DNA from: G963665815 sp942492065 | GTDB lineage: Bacteria > Cloacimonadota > Cloacimonadia > Cloacimonadales > JAIOQZ01 | DNA length: 64,000 nt | Direction of reading: 5' to 3' | Assembly: GCA_942492065.1 (NCBI GenBank) | Contig: CALODV010000008.1 | Location: 806,001 to 870,000 of the forward strand | Shown: positions 1 through 8,512 of the stretch, in pieces | Layout of the letters: each line of letters starts with the position of its first letter | How positions within the stretch are numbered: position 1 is the first letter of the stretch | The notes under the pieces: generated by a model | Told to the model about the DNA's origin: nothing | Database searches by the model: none | The model's input: only the letters and a program-made list of their open reading frames with translations | Made by a program: the position numbers and the translations under genes

Positions 1-1031
1 TGATAGAATATCAACTTAATATTAAGATTAAACAATTGAGAGCACAATTAGCTAAATTAGAAGCTTCTCAAACAAATGGAAATTCACCAGGAGCTACAGC
101 GCAAGAAATTGAATCAGTTGAGAAGAGGATAGGTGAATTACTAGCACAGAAGAAAAATCTTGCCACGCCTAATCAACATATGAAAGATATTTTTATGGGA
201 ATAATTACTGAGTTTGTTGGTGTTGATGGTATGGAATTGATCCGTTTACTTGATAAAAACTTATTCCTTTATACAGAATCAATGTCTATGGACACTTTGA
301 TCTCTTTTGCACGTGGGATTGCTGCTGGATATTATAATTCAGAAAAAGGTAAAGCAAAATTATTGGACCAATTGAATGAACCATTGCACATATTTGATAG
401 AGATTCTTCTTATTTTAGTGACATCACTGAAGATGGACATTCTTTTGCTGCCCAAATCACAGTGAGTAATAATGGAGAAATCATTGAAGTCATATATGCA
501 ATGGTATTAGATTTTGATACTGCGTTAATTGTACCCGATAAACATGGTGGTTCACATGATGGTTTTTATTTAACACCTGTGTATTCTTTTTTCCATGAAT
601 TATCACACTTGCAAGATTACAAGCATGGAGAACCAATAGATTATGATTATAGCAATTACAGTGCTGCTAGATACCCTAATTATAGAGAATATCGTGCAGA
701 TAGTTTCGCCAATGATGTAATGAAAGATATATTTGATGGTTATCCAAGTAATAGAAATATTGACAGTTTTTTTAAAAATGATAAGTATATAGTATACGAC
801 TCATATGGAGATCCTTATTCAACAATAAGCACTTTCTTTTATACAAGAAATTCTTATCTTGTACCAAAATTTGTGGAATTTTGGCGTCATTATAATAATA
901 CTGGAACTTGGGACAATCCTTACTGGGGTGAAAGACCTAGCGCAGTATTTGAAAAATTTAATAGTACTGATGAGCCTACCCCATATTCTGTACCATGTCT
1001 AAGTTTAGTAAGTTCGAGTTATTCTGTTTGA
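1..1031 (+). CDS. C-terminal part of a toxin-like protein with an HExxH zinc metallopeptidase domain (5' end outside window)
   Basis: The frame is open from the first base, so the gene begins upstream; the TTG at 36 is internal. The visible part starts with a helical coiled region, then a domain holding FFHELSHLQDYKHG (HELSH, an HExxH zinc-binding motif, about residue 190 from the TTG) and a downstream YREYRADSFAND that could supply the third ligand (E). This is the zincin layout seen in peptidase tips of polymorphic toxins. The last 13 codons, from 989, are read from the end of an IS element, so the native C-terminus is lost. Residues encoded at 2186-2257 beyond the IS may be the lost tail. 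Two further orphan toxin modules follow, supporting a polymorphic toxin locus. The target and delivery route cannot be read from the sequence. Confidence 0.6.
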   Translation, partial: IEYQLNIKIKQLRAQLAKLEASQTNGNSPGATAQEIESVEKRIGELLAQKKNLATPNQHMKDIFMGIITEFVGVDGMELIRLLDKNLFLYTESMSMDTLISFARGIAAGYYNSEKGKAKLLDQLNEPLHIFDRDSSYFSDITEDGHSFAAQITVSNNGEIIEVIYAMVLDFDTALIVPDKHGGSHDGFYLTPVYSFFHELSHLQDYKHGEPIDYDYSNYSAARYPNYREYRADSFANDVMKDIFDGYPSNRNIDSFFKNDKYIVYDSYGDPYSTISTFFYTRNSYLVPKFVEFWRHYNNTGTWDNPYWGERPSAVFEKFNSTDEPTPYSVPCLSLVSSSYSV

Positions 1032-1806
1032 TTCCATTTTCATAAGTCAAGAGATATTCTTTGGGAGACATCATATTAAGAGAACTATGAGGTCTTTCGT
1101 TGTTATAACTTTCTCTCCATTCATTTATTACATTTCTTGCATGATTTAGATTTAGAAATTCCGATTGATTAAGACATTCATTTCTGAACTTACCATTTAA
1201 ACTTTCCACAAAAGCATTTTTCTGTGGTTCTCCCGGAGGGATGAAGCACAGTTTTACATTATGTTTTAGTGAAAATTCAGACATTGCTTTGGATCTGAAT
1301 TCAGGTCCATTGTCACAGACTATATTTTCCGGTAAATTACGATATTCTTTCAAATTACTTAGTTCTCTATTTAATCTGGATCCTGTAATTGAAGTATCAA
1401 CAATTTGAAGTACAAGTTCTCTTGAAAAATCATCCATTATATTGAAAATCCTGAAAGGACGTCCCTTTACTGTTCTATCTCCTACAAAATCCATTGACCA
1501 ACGTTGAGTTGGATACTCGGCAGGAGGTAATGATTCTGATCTATACAAGCGTTTCTTGCGTGGTCGTTTAGGTATTTGCAGATTGTTCTGTCTGTAAATA
1601 CGTTCTATACGCTTATGGTTTACATTGCCCAGTTCTCTTCTTAATAGAACTGTTAATCTGGGCAAACCATAAGCGACATGCTTCAGAGCAAGCTCCTTCA
1701 GTTTAGATAAAATTACTCTGTCAGATGTCTTATCTACAGGTTTATATCTGAACGAACTCCTATGAAAATTTGTTATACGGCAAGATCGTCTTTCACTCAT
1801 TCCCAT
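976..1806 (-). CDS. IS3-family transposase OrfB (DDE integrase domain)
   Basis: This is the catalytic part of an IS3 transposase, 276 aa. The DDE triad is visible: D in SMDFVGD, D in VCDNGPEF and E in AFVESLNGKF. The N-terminal HTH_21-like region (RITNFHRSSFRYKP) and the C-terminal RPHSSLNMMSPKEY motif are typical. The frame stays open upstream of the ATG to the A AAA AAC heptamer, so the active protein would normally be an OrfAB fusion. The stop codon (TAG at 976-978) lies outside the inverted repeat, so the last few residues come from flanking DNA. OrfA carries a frameshift, so the copy may be inactive unless OrfB acts alone or that frameshift is a sequencing error. Confidence 0.9.
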   Translation of the reverse strand: MGMSERRSCRITNFHRSSFRYKPVDKTSDRVILSKLKELALKHVAYGLPRLTVLLRRELGNVNHKRIERIYRQNNLQIPKRPRKKRLYRSESLPPAEYPTQRWSMDFVGDRTVKGRPFRIFNIMDDFSRELVLQIVDTSITGSRLNRELSNLKEYRNLPENIVCDNGPEFRSKAMSEFSLKHNVKLCFIPPGEPQKNAFVESLNGKFRNECLNQSEFLNLNHARNVINEWRESYNNERPHSSLNMMSPKEYLLTYENGIKQNNSNLLNLDMVQNMG

Positions 1807-1847
1807 CTCTTTAAACTCCCTGACAACTTCTTTACGTTGACAGGGCT

Positions 1848-2112
1848 TTAGAAGTTTTTTGACAGTACTATCTTTAATGCATCGACTTCAAGATCACGTT
1901 CTGCTAAAAGACGCTTTAACCTTCTGTTCTCATCTTCAAGAGACTTTAACCTTTTTAGCCTCAGTTACTTCCATTCCACCGTATTTGCTCTTCCACTTAT
2001 AAAATGTCTGCTCGCAAATCTGGTGCTCTCGTATAAGATCTTTTACTTTTCTGCCAGCTTCATGCTCTTTGAGTACTCTTATTTTCTGTTCTTCTGTAAA
2101 TCTTTTTCGCAT
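1848..2112 (-). pseudogene. IS3-family OrfA, frameshifted
   Basis: From ATG 2112 the reading starts MRKRFTEEQKIRVLKEHEAG and continues through a helix-turn-helix with QICEQTFYKWKSKYGG, the usual IS3 OrfA N-terminus. At the run of five T (1952-1956, plus strand) the frame breaks into a stop. With one base removed it continues as a leucine-zipper region (RLKSLEDENRRLKRLLAERD) to a TAA at 1848. The span is 265 bp, one base more than a whole number of codons. A one-base insertion or a sequencing error in the homopolymer explains this. Confidence 0.8.
1854..1860 (-). other. Programmed -1 frameshift heptamer A AAA AAC
   Basis: On the minus strand, in the restored orfA frame, the sequence reads TCA AAA AAC TTC TAA. 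This places A AAA AAC exactly in the X XXY YYZ register just before the orfA stop. A -1 slip joins orfA to the open frame leading into OrfB (CTT CTA AAG CCC). IS3 elements use this device to make the OrfAB transposase. Confidence 0.7.
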
Positions 2113-2185
2113 CCTTTACTCCTTTGCAAATATTATAAATCATTGCTTTTATATGTCAAAGAATACTAAACTTCAGAATGGTTCA

Positions 2186-2257
2186 AGTTTAGGGGGAAAG
2201 GTCACTGATGGCCTTGAAAATATGAAATTTGATGGAGTAGATTTTTATGGAAACTAA
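2186..2257 (+). pseudogene. Probable severed C-terminal tail of the toxin-like gene
   Basis: Directly after the right IS end an open frame reads SLGGKVTDGLENMKFDGVD and ends at TAA 2255-2257, overlapping the next gene's ATG by 11 bp. It has no start of its own. The overlap with a downstream partner gene is common for toxin-immunity pairs, so it may be the original end of the gene interrupted at 989. The junction frame cannot be proven because no target duplication is visible. Confidence 0.4.
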
Positions 2258-4649
2258 TAATTATAAGAGCATCTTTACACTAATTTTCTTTTTGTTTTGT
2301 ACTTATTGCTATAATATACCTGTAAGTATATCTAGATTTCCTGGCAAAGGTCCAACAGAAATGAGTAGATATTCACACGATTTTTTTGATATAGAGGGTG
2401 CAGAAAAAATTACTGAAATATACAAAGGTACTCTTTGGTACGATCTTGACACATTATCTGTGAAGGAATGCGTAAATTTAGAATATTTTGATGTATCAGG
2501 TACAAGGATAAATTGCATTAATGGTATTGATACTTGCATAAAGTTGGAAAAACTATTTATTGATTACTCAAACATTAAGGATTTTTCATTTATTGGAAAG
2601 TTGGAGAACCTTACTCATCTTTCTATCGCAAGCAATAATCTATCTGATGTCTCATTTCTGAAAAATCTTAAAAAACTGGAATATCTTGATATAAGCGCAA
2701 ATAATATTTCTGATATCAGTGTTTTAGCTGATTTACACAATCTTAAGTCACTGTATCTTGCAGGAAACAATATTGATGATATATCAATAATTTCATCTCT
2801 GAAACAACTTGAAGTTCTTGATCTTAATTACAATAACATCAGAATGCTTGATTTTCGCTCAAGTTTCCCAAACCTGAAGTATTTTACTGCTGCTGAGAAT
2901 GCAATTGATTGTGTTCTTAATTCTGAATCTCTGTTAAATCTGGAAGAAATCAATCTACAGCAGAACAGAATAAATGATATATCATTCCTGAGAAATTCAA
3001 CAAAACTTAAGAAAATCTGGTTGGACGGAAATAATGTTTCAAATCTTGAGCCATTAAGCAATTTGGCATCGTTGAAACAATTGTGGATAAATGAAAATCC
3101 CCTGAATGATTCTGATTTATCAGCTTTACAGAATGTAGGCTGGATATGGTTCAACAACAATCCGATTATAAATCTTGCAGATGATGATCCAATTGAATTT
3201 GCTGATTCTAATTTTAAGGAGGCGTTAAAGATATATTTTGACATTGGAGATCGGGATATACTTCTGAGAGACTGTAATAAGCTGGAATCTATACATTTAA
3301 TAGGTTCATTCACCAGTTTTGATGGGATTCAGTACTTCAGGAATTTAAAAGAGGTATGGATTGAGAAGGAGATTTGTAATGTAAATGATATTACTGATAT
3401 TAGTGTAAGTACATTAGAAAGAATGACAATTGATCCTGATAAAAAGACATGTTTCAAAACCTATAAAACGCTGTATTTTAATGAGATACAGTCAATGTCA
3501 AATTGTACTGATCTCAGAATATCTGGGTTCAACATAAATTATATTCCTAAGTTGACTAATTTCTGTAAATTAAATTACTTAGGAGTTGATGATGCTAAAC
3601 TCTACCATCATTTGCATTTGGAATGCCCTGATTTGAAAGGTTTACTGCTTCAATCCAATTACTATAGGGATTTTGATTTTTCTACTATACCTGAATCTTT
3701 AATTAGCCTTTATCTTAGAGGAAACAGCTTCAGAGACATAAGCCTGAAAGAAAATGAAGCCTCAAAACTTAAAAGACTGGAATTAGAGGATTGTGAAATT
3801 CAATCATTCTCTTGCAGTTCAGATATGGAACTAAAAGAACTTAATCTGGGATTGAACTACATTTCAAGTTTTGATTGTAGTTTCGGAAAAGATCTAGAAG
3901 AACTTCTGTTAAATAATAATCAAATTGATAATGTTCTGCATTTGAATATGTTGGCGAACCTGAAAGTTATTAATCTTTCAAATAATAACTTCACATCTTT
4001 AAACGGTTTAAATGATTTACTTTCATTGGAAATCATACATGCTGATAATAACAGAATAAAATCTATGAAGGCTTTATCAAATCTCACTAAACTCAGCACT
4101 CTAAACTTGAATTATAATAAAATAGAGAAGCTCCCGAATTTCAAAAAGAAAAACATGCTTGCAATAGAGGTTTTAGAAATAAAATCAAATAATCTTTCAA
4201 AAATAGATAATTTGAAGTTTCTGAATAAACTAAGAAAATTGGATGTAAGATCAAATAGTATAAAGTCTTTTAGGATTTTGAAAAAACTGAAGAATATTGA
4301 ACAGCTATTTATCTCAAGGAATAAAGTAAAAAATATAAATTTTGTTTCTAAGATGAATAATTTACTTGTATTCACTGCTAATGGTAGTAAAATCAAGAAA
4401 ATTCCTAAATTCAAAGGTTTTAATCATGGAGTTCGTTTGTCTTTACGTAACAATGAGATTGAAGATATTAAAAACCTAAATCTTCTTGATGAAAGTAGTA
4501 GTATAGATTTGACTAATAATAAGATACAAAGTCTAGAAGATTTGGAGAAGAAATTTCGTATCCTATGGATTGGAGGTAATCCGTTAAATGAGGAATCAAT
4601 TAGAATTGCGGAAGATAGTGATGCTATTCGTTTAGATACCCCAAAATAG
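2247..4649 (+). CDS. Secreted leucine-rich-repeat protein (SDS22/internalin-like repeats)
   Basis: The protein has 800 aa. The N-terminus METNNYKSIFTLIFFLFCTY is a Sec signal peptide. Most of the rest is 20-24-residue leucine-rich repeats with consensus LxxLxxLxLxxNxIxDIS, for example LEYLDISANNISDISVLADL. There are two LRR blocks, about residues 75-310 and 400-790, separated by a less regular stretch. GGAG at 2234-2237 fits the ATG at 2247. LRR proteins of this type bind other proteins at the cell surface or in the periplasm. Its position directly after a toxin-like reading frame, overlapping its stop, makes it a candidate immunity or partner protein, but this is only positional inference. 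A hairpin terminator follows directly. Confidence 0.8.
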   Translation: METNNYKSIFTLIFFLFCTYCYNIPVSISRFPGKGPTEMSRYSHDFFDIEGAEKITEIYKGTLWYDLDTLSVKECVNLEYFDVSGTRINCINGIDTCIKLEKLFIDYSNIKDFSFIGKLENLTHLSIASNNLSDVSFLKNLKKLEYLDISANNISDISVLADLHNLKSLYLAGNNIDDISIISSLKQLEVLDLNYNNIRMLDFRSSFPNLKYFTAAENAIDCVLNSESLLNLEEINLQQNRINDISFLRNSTKLKKIWLDGNNVSNLEPLSNLASLKQLWINENPLNDSDLSALQNVGWIWFNNNPIINLADDDPIEFADSNFKEALKIYFDIGDRDILLRDCNKLESIHLIGSFTSFDGIQYFRNLKEVWIEKEICNVNDITDISVSTLERMTIDPDKKTCFKTYKTLYFNEIQSMSNCTDLRISGFNINYIPKLTNFCKLNYLGVDDAKLYHHLHLECPDLKGLLLQSNYYRDFDFSTIPESLISLYLRGNSFRDISLKENEASKLKRLELEDCEIQSFSCSSDMELKELNLGLNYISSFDCSFGKDLEELLLNNNQIDNVLHLNMLANLKVINLSNNNFTSLNGLNDLLSLEIIHADNNRIKSMKALSNLTKLSTLNLNYNKIEKLPNFKKKNMLAIEVLEIKSNNLSKIDNLKFLNKLRKLDVRSNSIKSFRILKKLKNIEQLFISRNKVKNINFVSKMNNLLVFTANGSKIKKIPKFKGFNHGVRLSLRNNEIEDIKNLNLLDESSSIDLTNNKIQSLEDLEKKFRILWIGGNPLNEESIRIAEDSDAIRLDTPK

Positions 4650-4663
4650 TTTCTACCATTGAT

Positions 4664-4690
4664 AAGCCTGCCTCGAGCAGGCTTTTCTTT
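4664..4690 (+). terminator. Rho-independent terminator after the LRR gene
   Basis: AAGCCTGC (4664-4671), loop CTCGA, GCAGGCTT (4677-4684), followed by a T-rich tract. It forms the left edge of the 400-bp direct repeat. Confidence 0.85.
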
Positions 4691-5068
4691 TAATCACATG
4701 TATTGCAAAGAAAGAATTGACTAAAATTAAGGCTATACTAAGGGTATTCATTGTAGTAGGTCATTGAATAGAACAGAAAAGTTCGCTGTATAAGCAATAT
4801 ACAAGGTTCTTTAAATGTATCTCCTATGGTCTTCGAACTGGGGTTCTGCAGACCTGATGAAAGATTCTCGGGCGTGCACCCTACGAACTTGTGGAGATGA
4901 GACTCTCGGACATATATCCTACGAACTCATAACTTGACGGAGCTTTAGCAGCATCCGGATGGGATTTCGGTCAGTTACTGAAGTACCACCAGATGAAGAT
5001 TCAGGCAGAAGAAAGAATGAAATTCTTGAATGCTCTTGCAAAAGCTAAAGCTGTATGCAGAGAGATTA
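4664..5068 (+). repeat. Cassette direct repeat, copy A
   Basis: This stretch is near-identical to 7712-8054. It comprises a terminator hairpin, about 260 bp of non-coding DNA, then coding DNA for LDGALAASGWDFGQLLKYHQ and on to AVCREI. Copy A has an additional internal stretch containing two versions of a roughly 29-bp unit ending CCTACGAACT; copy B has one. Homology stops abruptly after the AVCREI codons, where the toxin-specific sequence begins. This is where recombination would exchange tips. Confidence 0.85.
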
Positions 5069-6024
5069 ATAATTACTACTGGAACCGAGCTGAAGCAGAA
5101 CACAGAGCCTGGTCGGATCAGCTCAATGCGGAAATGCGAGCATGGATGCATCAGACCTTTGGGAAAGAGGCTGAATATAATAGACTGAAAGAAATGTACG
5201 ATATGATGAATATACTGGGGAAGGAGCTGAAAGCACTAACTGCGACATCTCAAAGAGAAGATGATGAAACAGAAAGTTTAGCAGAAGCAACACAAAGAAG
5301 AAGCGAATATATACAGAAAATGACTAATTTGATTCATGATAAAGGCATAGATACACGTCGAGCAGAAGTAATGACAAATGGATTGTCATTGACAGAACAA
5401 ACAAAACTTCTGCGCACAAAGCTCAAAGAGCTCTATTCAGCATCAGGAATAACAGTCGCAAGCTTTGATGGTTCCGGGAACATTGATTTCTCGAAAGACG
5501 AGACATACAAAAGTTTTTTTGCTCCTCTTGGAGTTGGTGCTGACTTTATTTCAAATGAAATTGCTGTGCATGGAAACATAATAAATAAACTAGGCAATGG
5601 AACAGAAGAACAGATTGATATTGCTACAAAATTAATTCAATCTGAGTTTGCTAAGCCCTCTAATTATATTCTGGACCTTAATGATAGTGTCTTTTCTGCA
5701 GACACTACTTTAGACACTTCTATAGGAAATTTTATAAAGCCATACGCTGATGGAGCAACATATACTTATTTAGATCAAACAAGAATTGATACGTTTGAAT
5801 CATCTGCTGAAAGTGTTCCAGGTTTAGTCGTGGGTAGCTTAAGATATTCTACACATGAAAAATGGCACAGAGCTCAAATATTGTTTGGAATTCCTGAAAG
5901 CGTTAAAAGTGAGTGGATTAGACTAGAAGAGGATCAAATAAAATACAGTAATGATATCAATGAATATGATTGCATACAAAATATGAACAAATTCTTTGGT
6001 GGAACGGAAAGGGAATATCATTAA
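4993..6024 (+). CDS. Orphan toxin tip module with M91/NleD-like zinc peptidase domain
   Basis: The open frame actually begins after a TAA at 4930-4932 and reads LDGALAASGWDFGQLLKYHQ before the Met at 4993. That ATG has no Shine-Dalgarno and lies inside the conserved repeat. The N-terminal third is helical; the variable C-terminus holds YSTHEKWHRA (HEKWH, an HExxH motif) and ends with INEYDCIQNMNKFFGGTERE. This ending resembles the E...N...G..xR..Y signature of M91 effector peptidases. Lack of a start and the conserved leader suggest a silent cassette that becomes expressed when recombined onto a full-length toxin gene. A signal-peptide protein follows 46 bp downstream. Family assignment rests on motifs only. 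Confidence 0.6.
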   Translation: MKIQAEERMKFLNALAKAKAVCREINNYYWNRAEAEHRAWSDQLNAEMRAWMHQTFGKEAEYNRLKEMYDMMNILGKELKALTATSQREDDETESLAEATQRRSEYIQKMTNLIHDKGIDTRRAEVMTNGLSLTEQTKLLRTKLKELYSASGITVASFDGSGNIDFSKDETYKSFFAPLGVGADFISNEIAVHGNIINKLGNGTEEQIDIATKLIQSEFAKPSNYILDLNDSVFSADTTLDTSIGNFIKPYADGATYTYLDQTRIDTFESSAESVPGLVVGSLRYSTHEKWHRAQILFGIPESVKSEWIRLEEDQIKYSNDINEYDCIQNMNKFFGGTEREYH

Positions 6025-6070
6025 GATGTCCCCTTACCAACCAAGAATTCTGATGAACAGGAGTAACAAT

Positions 6071-7708
6071 ATGTATTTTAAAAAAATAGCGATACTAATA
6101 TTAATTCTTTTTACTCAGTTTGTTATTATTAGAGCTGAAGTAACAAACACAATTACTATACCTGAGAGAATGATAGCGTATTCAAACAATATTGGTAGGA
6201 ATGATGACATCATAGCTTTCTTTGTCGAAAAATCAAACTCAGATATGGAACACTTCGATAAGTTCAATCTTCTACTTCATAAGACAGATAGTAGTGGCAA
6301 TGTTGAATTAGATAAACAATACTCCTATTATTGTACTAAAAGTAAAGATGATTATATTATTGGAGTAAAAAAGGTAAATTGTGATAAGTATGGGAATATT
6401 TATGTTTTTGGAAACTTCACTGGAATTATTGAAATTTTTAGAAAAACACTAATATCCGAACCTTGGAGGATATCTTTAGATCCGGATATTTTTGAGCGTG
6501 ATAAAATTTACTCAGATACATTGAAGTACTATAATGGTTTTGTTGCAAAACTTGATAGTCTGGGAAATCCCTTGTGGGTAGTAAAAACAACCGGCCCAAA
6601 GCGTGATTACTGCTGGGATGATGACGGTAATTTATGCCTCTTAAATGGATATAGCTCCAGATGGACATATATGTCTGGACAAAGAGATGATGAAAAATAT
6701 ATTTCATCTGCATTGAAAATTAATAGTGATGGGAAAATAATCAGTTCATATTTTCCTGGTGATGTTTCTTTCTTCAATGAGTACTTTTATACATGGAGTA
6801 AATCAGGTAAGCTCTATATTATTGGTCTTCAGAGAGCCCCATCTAAATATAATGAATTACTTCTGGCAACAAGAGTAAACACAGAATTACACTTTCAGAA
6901 GCTCAATATCTCTGCCATCAGAGGAAGTAAAAGTATTACTAGTGCTTTCCTTGATAGTTCTGAGAATCCGGTATTTACTCTTCACAGTAGAAATTTTTTA
7001 AGGTTAGGAGAATATTGCGAAAAAGACACACTTATAATAAATGGGGAGAAAATATTTCAGGATAGCCCAATAACGTTCAGGTACAATATAAGATCTGATA
7101 GACTTGATCTGGATTTGAATGAGAGCAATGGACGTAGAACCAGTGTGATTGAGAGAACAGGTAACTTTGTGATCAAGGAATCTATCTCGGATACTACCGT
7201 TGTATCATATAAAAAATCTCTCAACTCAATATACAGAAGTTTTAATGATTTTTTACGTAAGAGAGAAAAAGGAAATGAAAGAGAGTTTTTGATCGAGGAT
7301 ATAGATAATAACGAAGTTGCTCGATTTAGAACTAAAGGATATTTTGAGGTACAATTCGTAAGACCATTGGATGAAGGATACCTGATATTAGGCCAGATGG
7401 GGAACACTTTAATGATAAACGGACATATGGTTATCAAGGATGAACAACAAAAGTCAAACTGGATTGAAATACTGGTAGATCGGGATAACAATATTTATCA
7501 TTTAGCATTTATGGATTTCCGTCCGTCAATATATCCGGGATACTTTAACAAATATTCAAAAGATATTTTTTTGAATAATAGTGATCATATTGTTTATTAT
7601 ATGATAGAAAATGATAAGTCAGATAATGAAACTGACTCTAAAAAGAAAGTTCTTAATATATATAAGTATGGAATTCCCTCAAATCCTGAAGGGAATGTTA
7701 TCAAATAG
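6071..7708 (+). CDS. Exported SBBP/propeller-like protein next to the orphan toxin tip
   Basis: ATG 6071 is preferred over upstream in-frame starts because GGAG lies at 6060-6063 and MYFKKIAILILILFTQFVII is a clean signal peptide. The 545-aa product has several repeated units in which a Gly/Asp turn precedes beta strands, such as DSSGNVELDKQYSY, DSLGNPLWVVKTTG and NSDGKIISSYFPG, typical of SBBP-type beta-propellers. I do not recognise a catalytic motif. It takes the position of an immunity gene behind an orphan toxin tip and is followed by a terminator at the start of the next repeat. Immunity function is inferred from position only; a propeller with an unrelated surface role is equally possible. 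Confidence 0.65.
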   Translation: MYFKKIAILILILFTQFVIIRAEVTNTITIPERMIAYSNNIGRNDDIIAFFVEKSNSDMEHFDKFNLLLHKTDSSGNVELDKQYSYYCTKSKDDYIIGVKKVNCDKYGNIYVFGNFTGIIEIFRKTLISEPWRISLDPDIFERDKIYSDTLKYYNGFVAKLDSLGNPLWVVKTTGPKRDYCWDDDGNLCLLNGYSSRWTYMSGQRDDEKYISSALKINSDGKIISSYFPGDVSFFNEYFYTWSKSGKLYIIGLQRAPSKYNELLLATRVNTELHFQKLNISAIRGSKSITSAFLDSSENPVFTLHSRNFLRLGEYCEKDTLIINGEKIFQDSPITFRYNIRSDRLDLDLNESNGRRTSVIERTGNFVIKESISDTTVVSYKKSLNSIYRSFNDFLRKREKGNEREFLIEDIDNNEVARFRTKGYFEVQFVRPLDEGYLILGQMGNTLMINGHMVIKDEQQKSNWIEILVDRDNNIYHLAFMDFRPSIYPGYFNKYSKDIFLNNSDHIVYYMIENDKSDNETDSKKKVLNIYKYGIPSNPEGNVIK

Positions 7709-7711
7709 TTG

Positions 7712-7744
7712 AAAGCCTGCCGAGTAATCAGCAGGCTTTTCTTT
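7712..7744 (+). terminator. Rho-independent terminator after the propeller-like gene
   Basis: AAAGCCTGC (7712-7720), 10-nt loop, GCAGGCTTT (7731-7739), then TTCTTTT. Same stem as the terminator at 4664, since both open the repeat unit. Confidence 0.85.
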
Positions 7745-8054
7745 TAATCACATGTATTGCAAAGAAAGAATTGACTAAAAAAAGGCTGTACTAAGGGAAT
7801 TCATTGTAGTAGGTCATTGAAAAGAACAGGAAAGTTCGTTGTATAAGCAATATACAAAGTTCTTTAAATGTATCTCCTATGGTTCTCGGATTTACATCCT
7901 ACGAGCTCATAGCTTGACGGGGCTTTAGCAGCATCCGGATGGGATTTCGGTCAGTTACTGAAGTACCACCAGATGAAAATTCAGGCAGAAGAAAGAATGA
8001 AGTTTATGGAAGCTCTTGCTAAAGCTAAAGCTAAAGCTGTATGCAGAGAGATTA
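7712..8054 (+). repeat. Cassette direct repeat, copy B
   Basis: Second copy of the 4664-5068 unit, with the same order of terminator, spacer and conserved coding segment. It is shorter by one pair of the internal CCTACGAACT units and has one extra Lys-Ala codon pair in the ALAKAKA stretch. Identity ends after the AVCREI codons, at 8054. Confidence 0.85.
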
Positions 8055-8077
8055 CCACCGGAATACAGTTCTATTGA
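7913..8077 (+). pseudogene. Third toxin module, toxin tip deleted
   Basis: After TAG 7910-7912 the frame reads LDGALAASGWDFGQLLKYHQ and continues to AVCREI as in the second module. It then hits TGA at 8075-8077 after only a few novel codons. The toxin domain has been deleted, leaving the conserved leader fused to unrelated DNA. Confidence 0.65.
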
Positions 8078-8310
8078 TTTTAACGTCTCTTATGATGCGC
8101 AATGTGTATTTTCTGGGATTTGGTGAAATCTTATCTTACATGAAGGGCAAATATTATAGAACAGATTTGTTTATCTGGAGTTACACAATTATCATAATTC
8201 ATCTATTCACAATAAGATTAGTTCTTGATGAATCAATAGTTTCAAAAATCAGTATTACTTCGTTCTTCCTTATTTGCTTTGTAAAGCTTGTTATGCAGAA
8301 GTATCTCTAG
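8041..8310 (+). pseudogene. Remnant of a small membrane protein (former immunity gene?)
   Basis: An open frame of 89 codons whose first ATG is inside the conserved leader in another frame; the real remnant begins near 8055. It encodes about three hydrophobic segments (for example FIWSYTIIIIHLFTIRLVL and ITSFFLICFVKLVM). There is no Shine-Dalgarno. Its position matches that of the partner genes in the two preceding cassettes, so it may be the tail of a membrane-bound immunity protein left after deletion of the toxin tip. No family recognised. The 150 bp after it hold nothing I can identify. Confidence 0.4.
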
Positions 8311-8466
8311 GTAATTTTTTCTCAAGGTCTTTTAATAAAAGATATAGGAACCAGGTTTAAATGCTTTCTGTGAAAAAATACACATAAACGTTTTCATTAT
8401 GCATTGATTCATTTTTCCAAGTTTATTACTATAAGCTTACATTTAGCAAGATATGTTAATTCAGAC

Positions 8467-8499
8467 TAAAAAAAGACTGATGAAATAATCACCAGTCTT
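8467..8499 (-). terminator. Rho-independent terminator of the yicC-rnr operon
   Basis: Read on the minus strand: AAGACTG, loop of 13, CAGTCTT, then a run of seven T. It lies 14 bp beyond the rnr stop. Confidence 0.8.
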
Positions 8500-8512
8500 A
8501 TATATACTATAT

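Larger units (their letters stand above)
989..2185 (-). mobile_element. IS3-family insertion sequence
   Basis: The element is about 1.2 kb with imperfect 22-bp terminal inverted repeats: left TGTACCATGTCTAAGTTTAG at 989, and right (reverse complement) TGAACCATTCTGAAGTTTAG ending at 2185, 17 of 22 bases matching over the full repeats. It carries an orfA/orfB pair on the minus strand with the family's usual -1 frameshift heptamer. I see no matching target duplication, which suggests deletion or rearrangement next to it. It lies at the 3' end of the toxin-like gene. Confidence 0.85.

Noticed and set aside
1952..1956. Programmed +1 frameshift in IS3 orfA
   Set aside because: IS3 elements use a -1 slip, which is present separately at 1854-1860; a one-base insertion in a homopolymer is the simpler explanation.
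979..2196. CCCC/GGGGG as the true IS3 ends
   Set aside because: IS3-family repeats begin TG...CA; the TG-initiated 22-bp repeats at 989 and 2185 align without gaps, so the C/G runs are flanking.
4735..4920. CRISPR-like short repeats
   Set aside because: The CCTACGAACT-containing units occur only two or three times with unequal spacing and belong to the larger cassette repeat; no array or cas genes.
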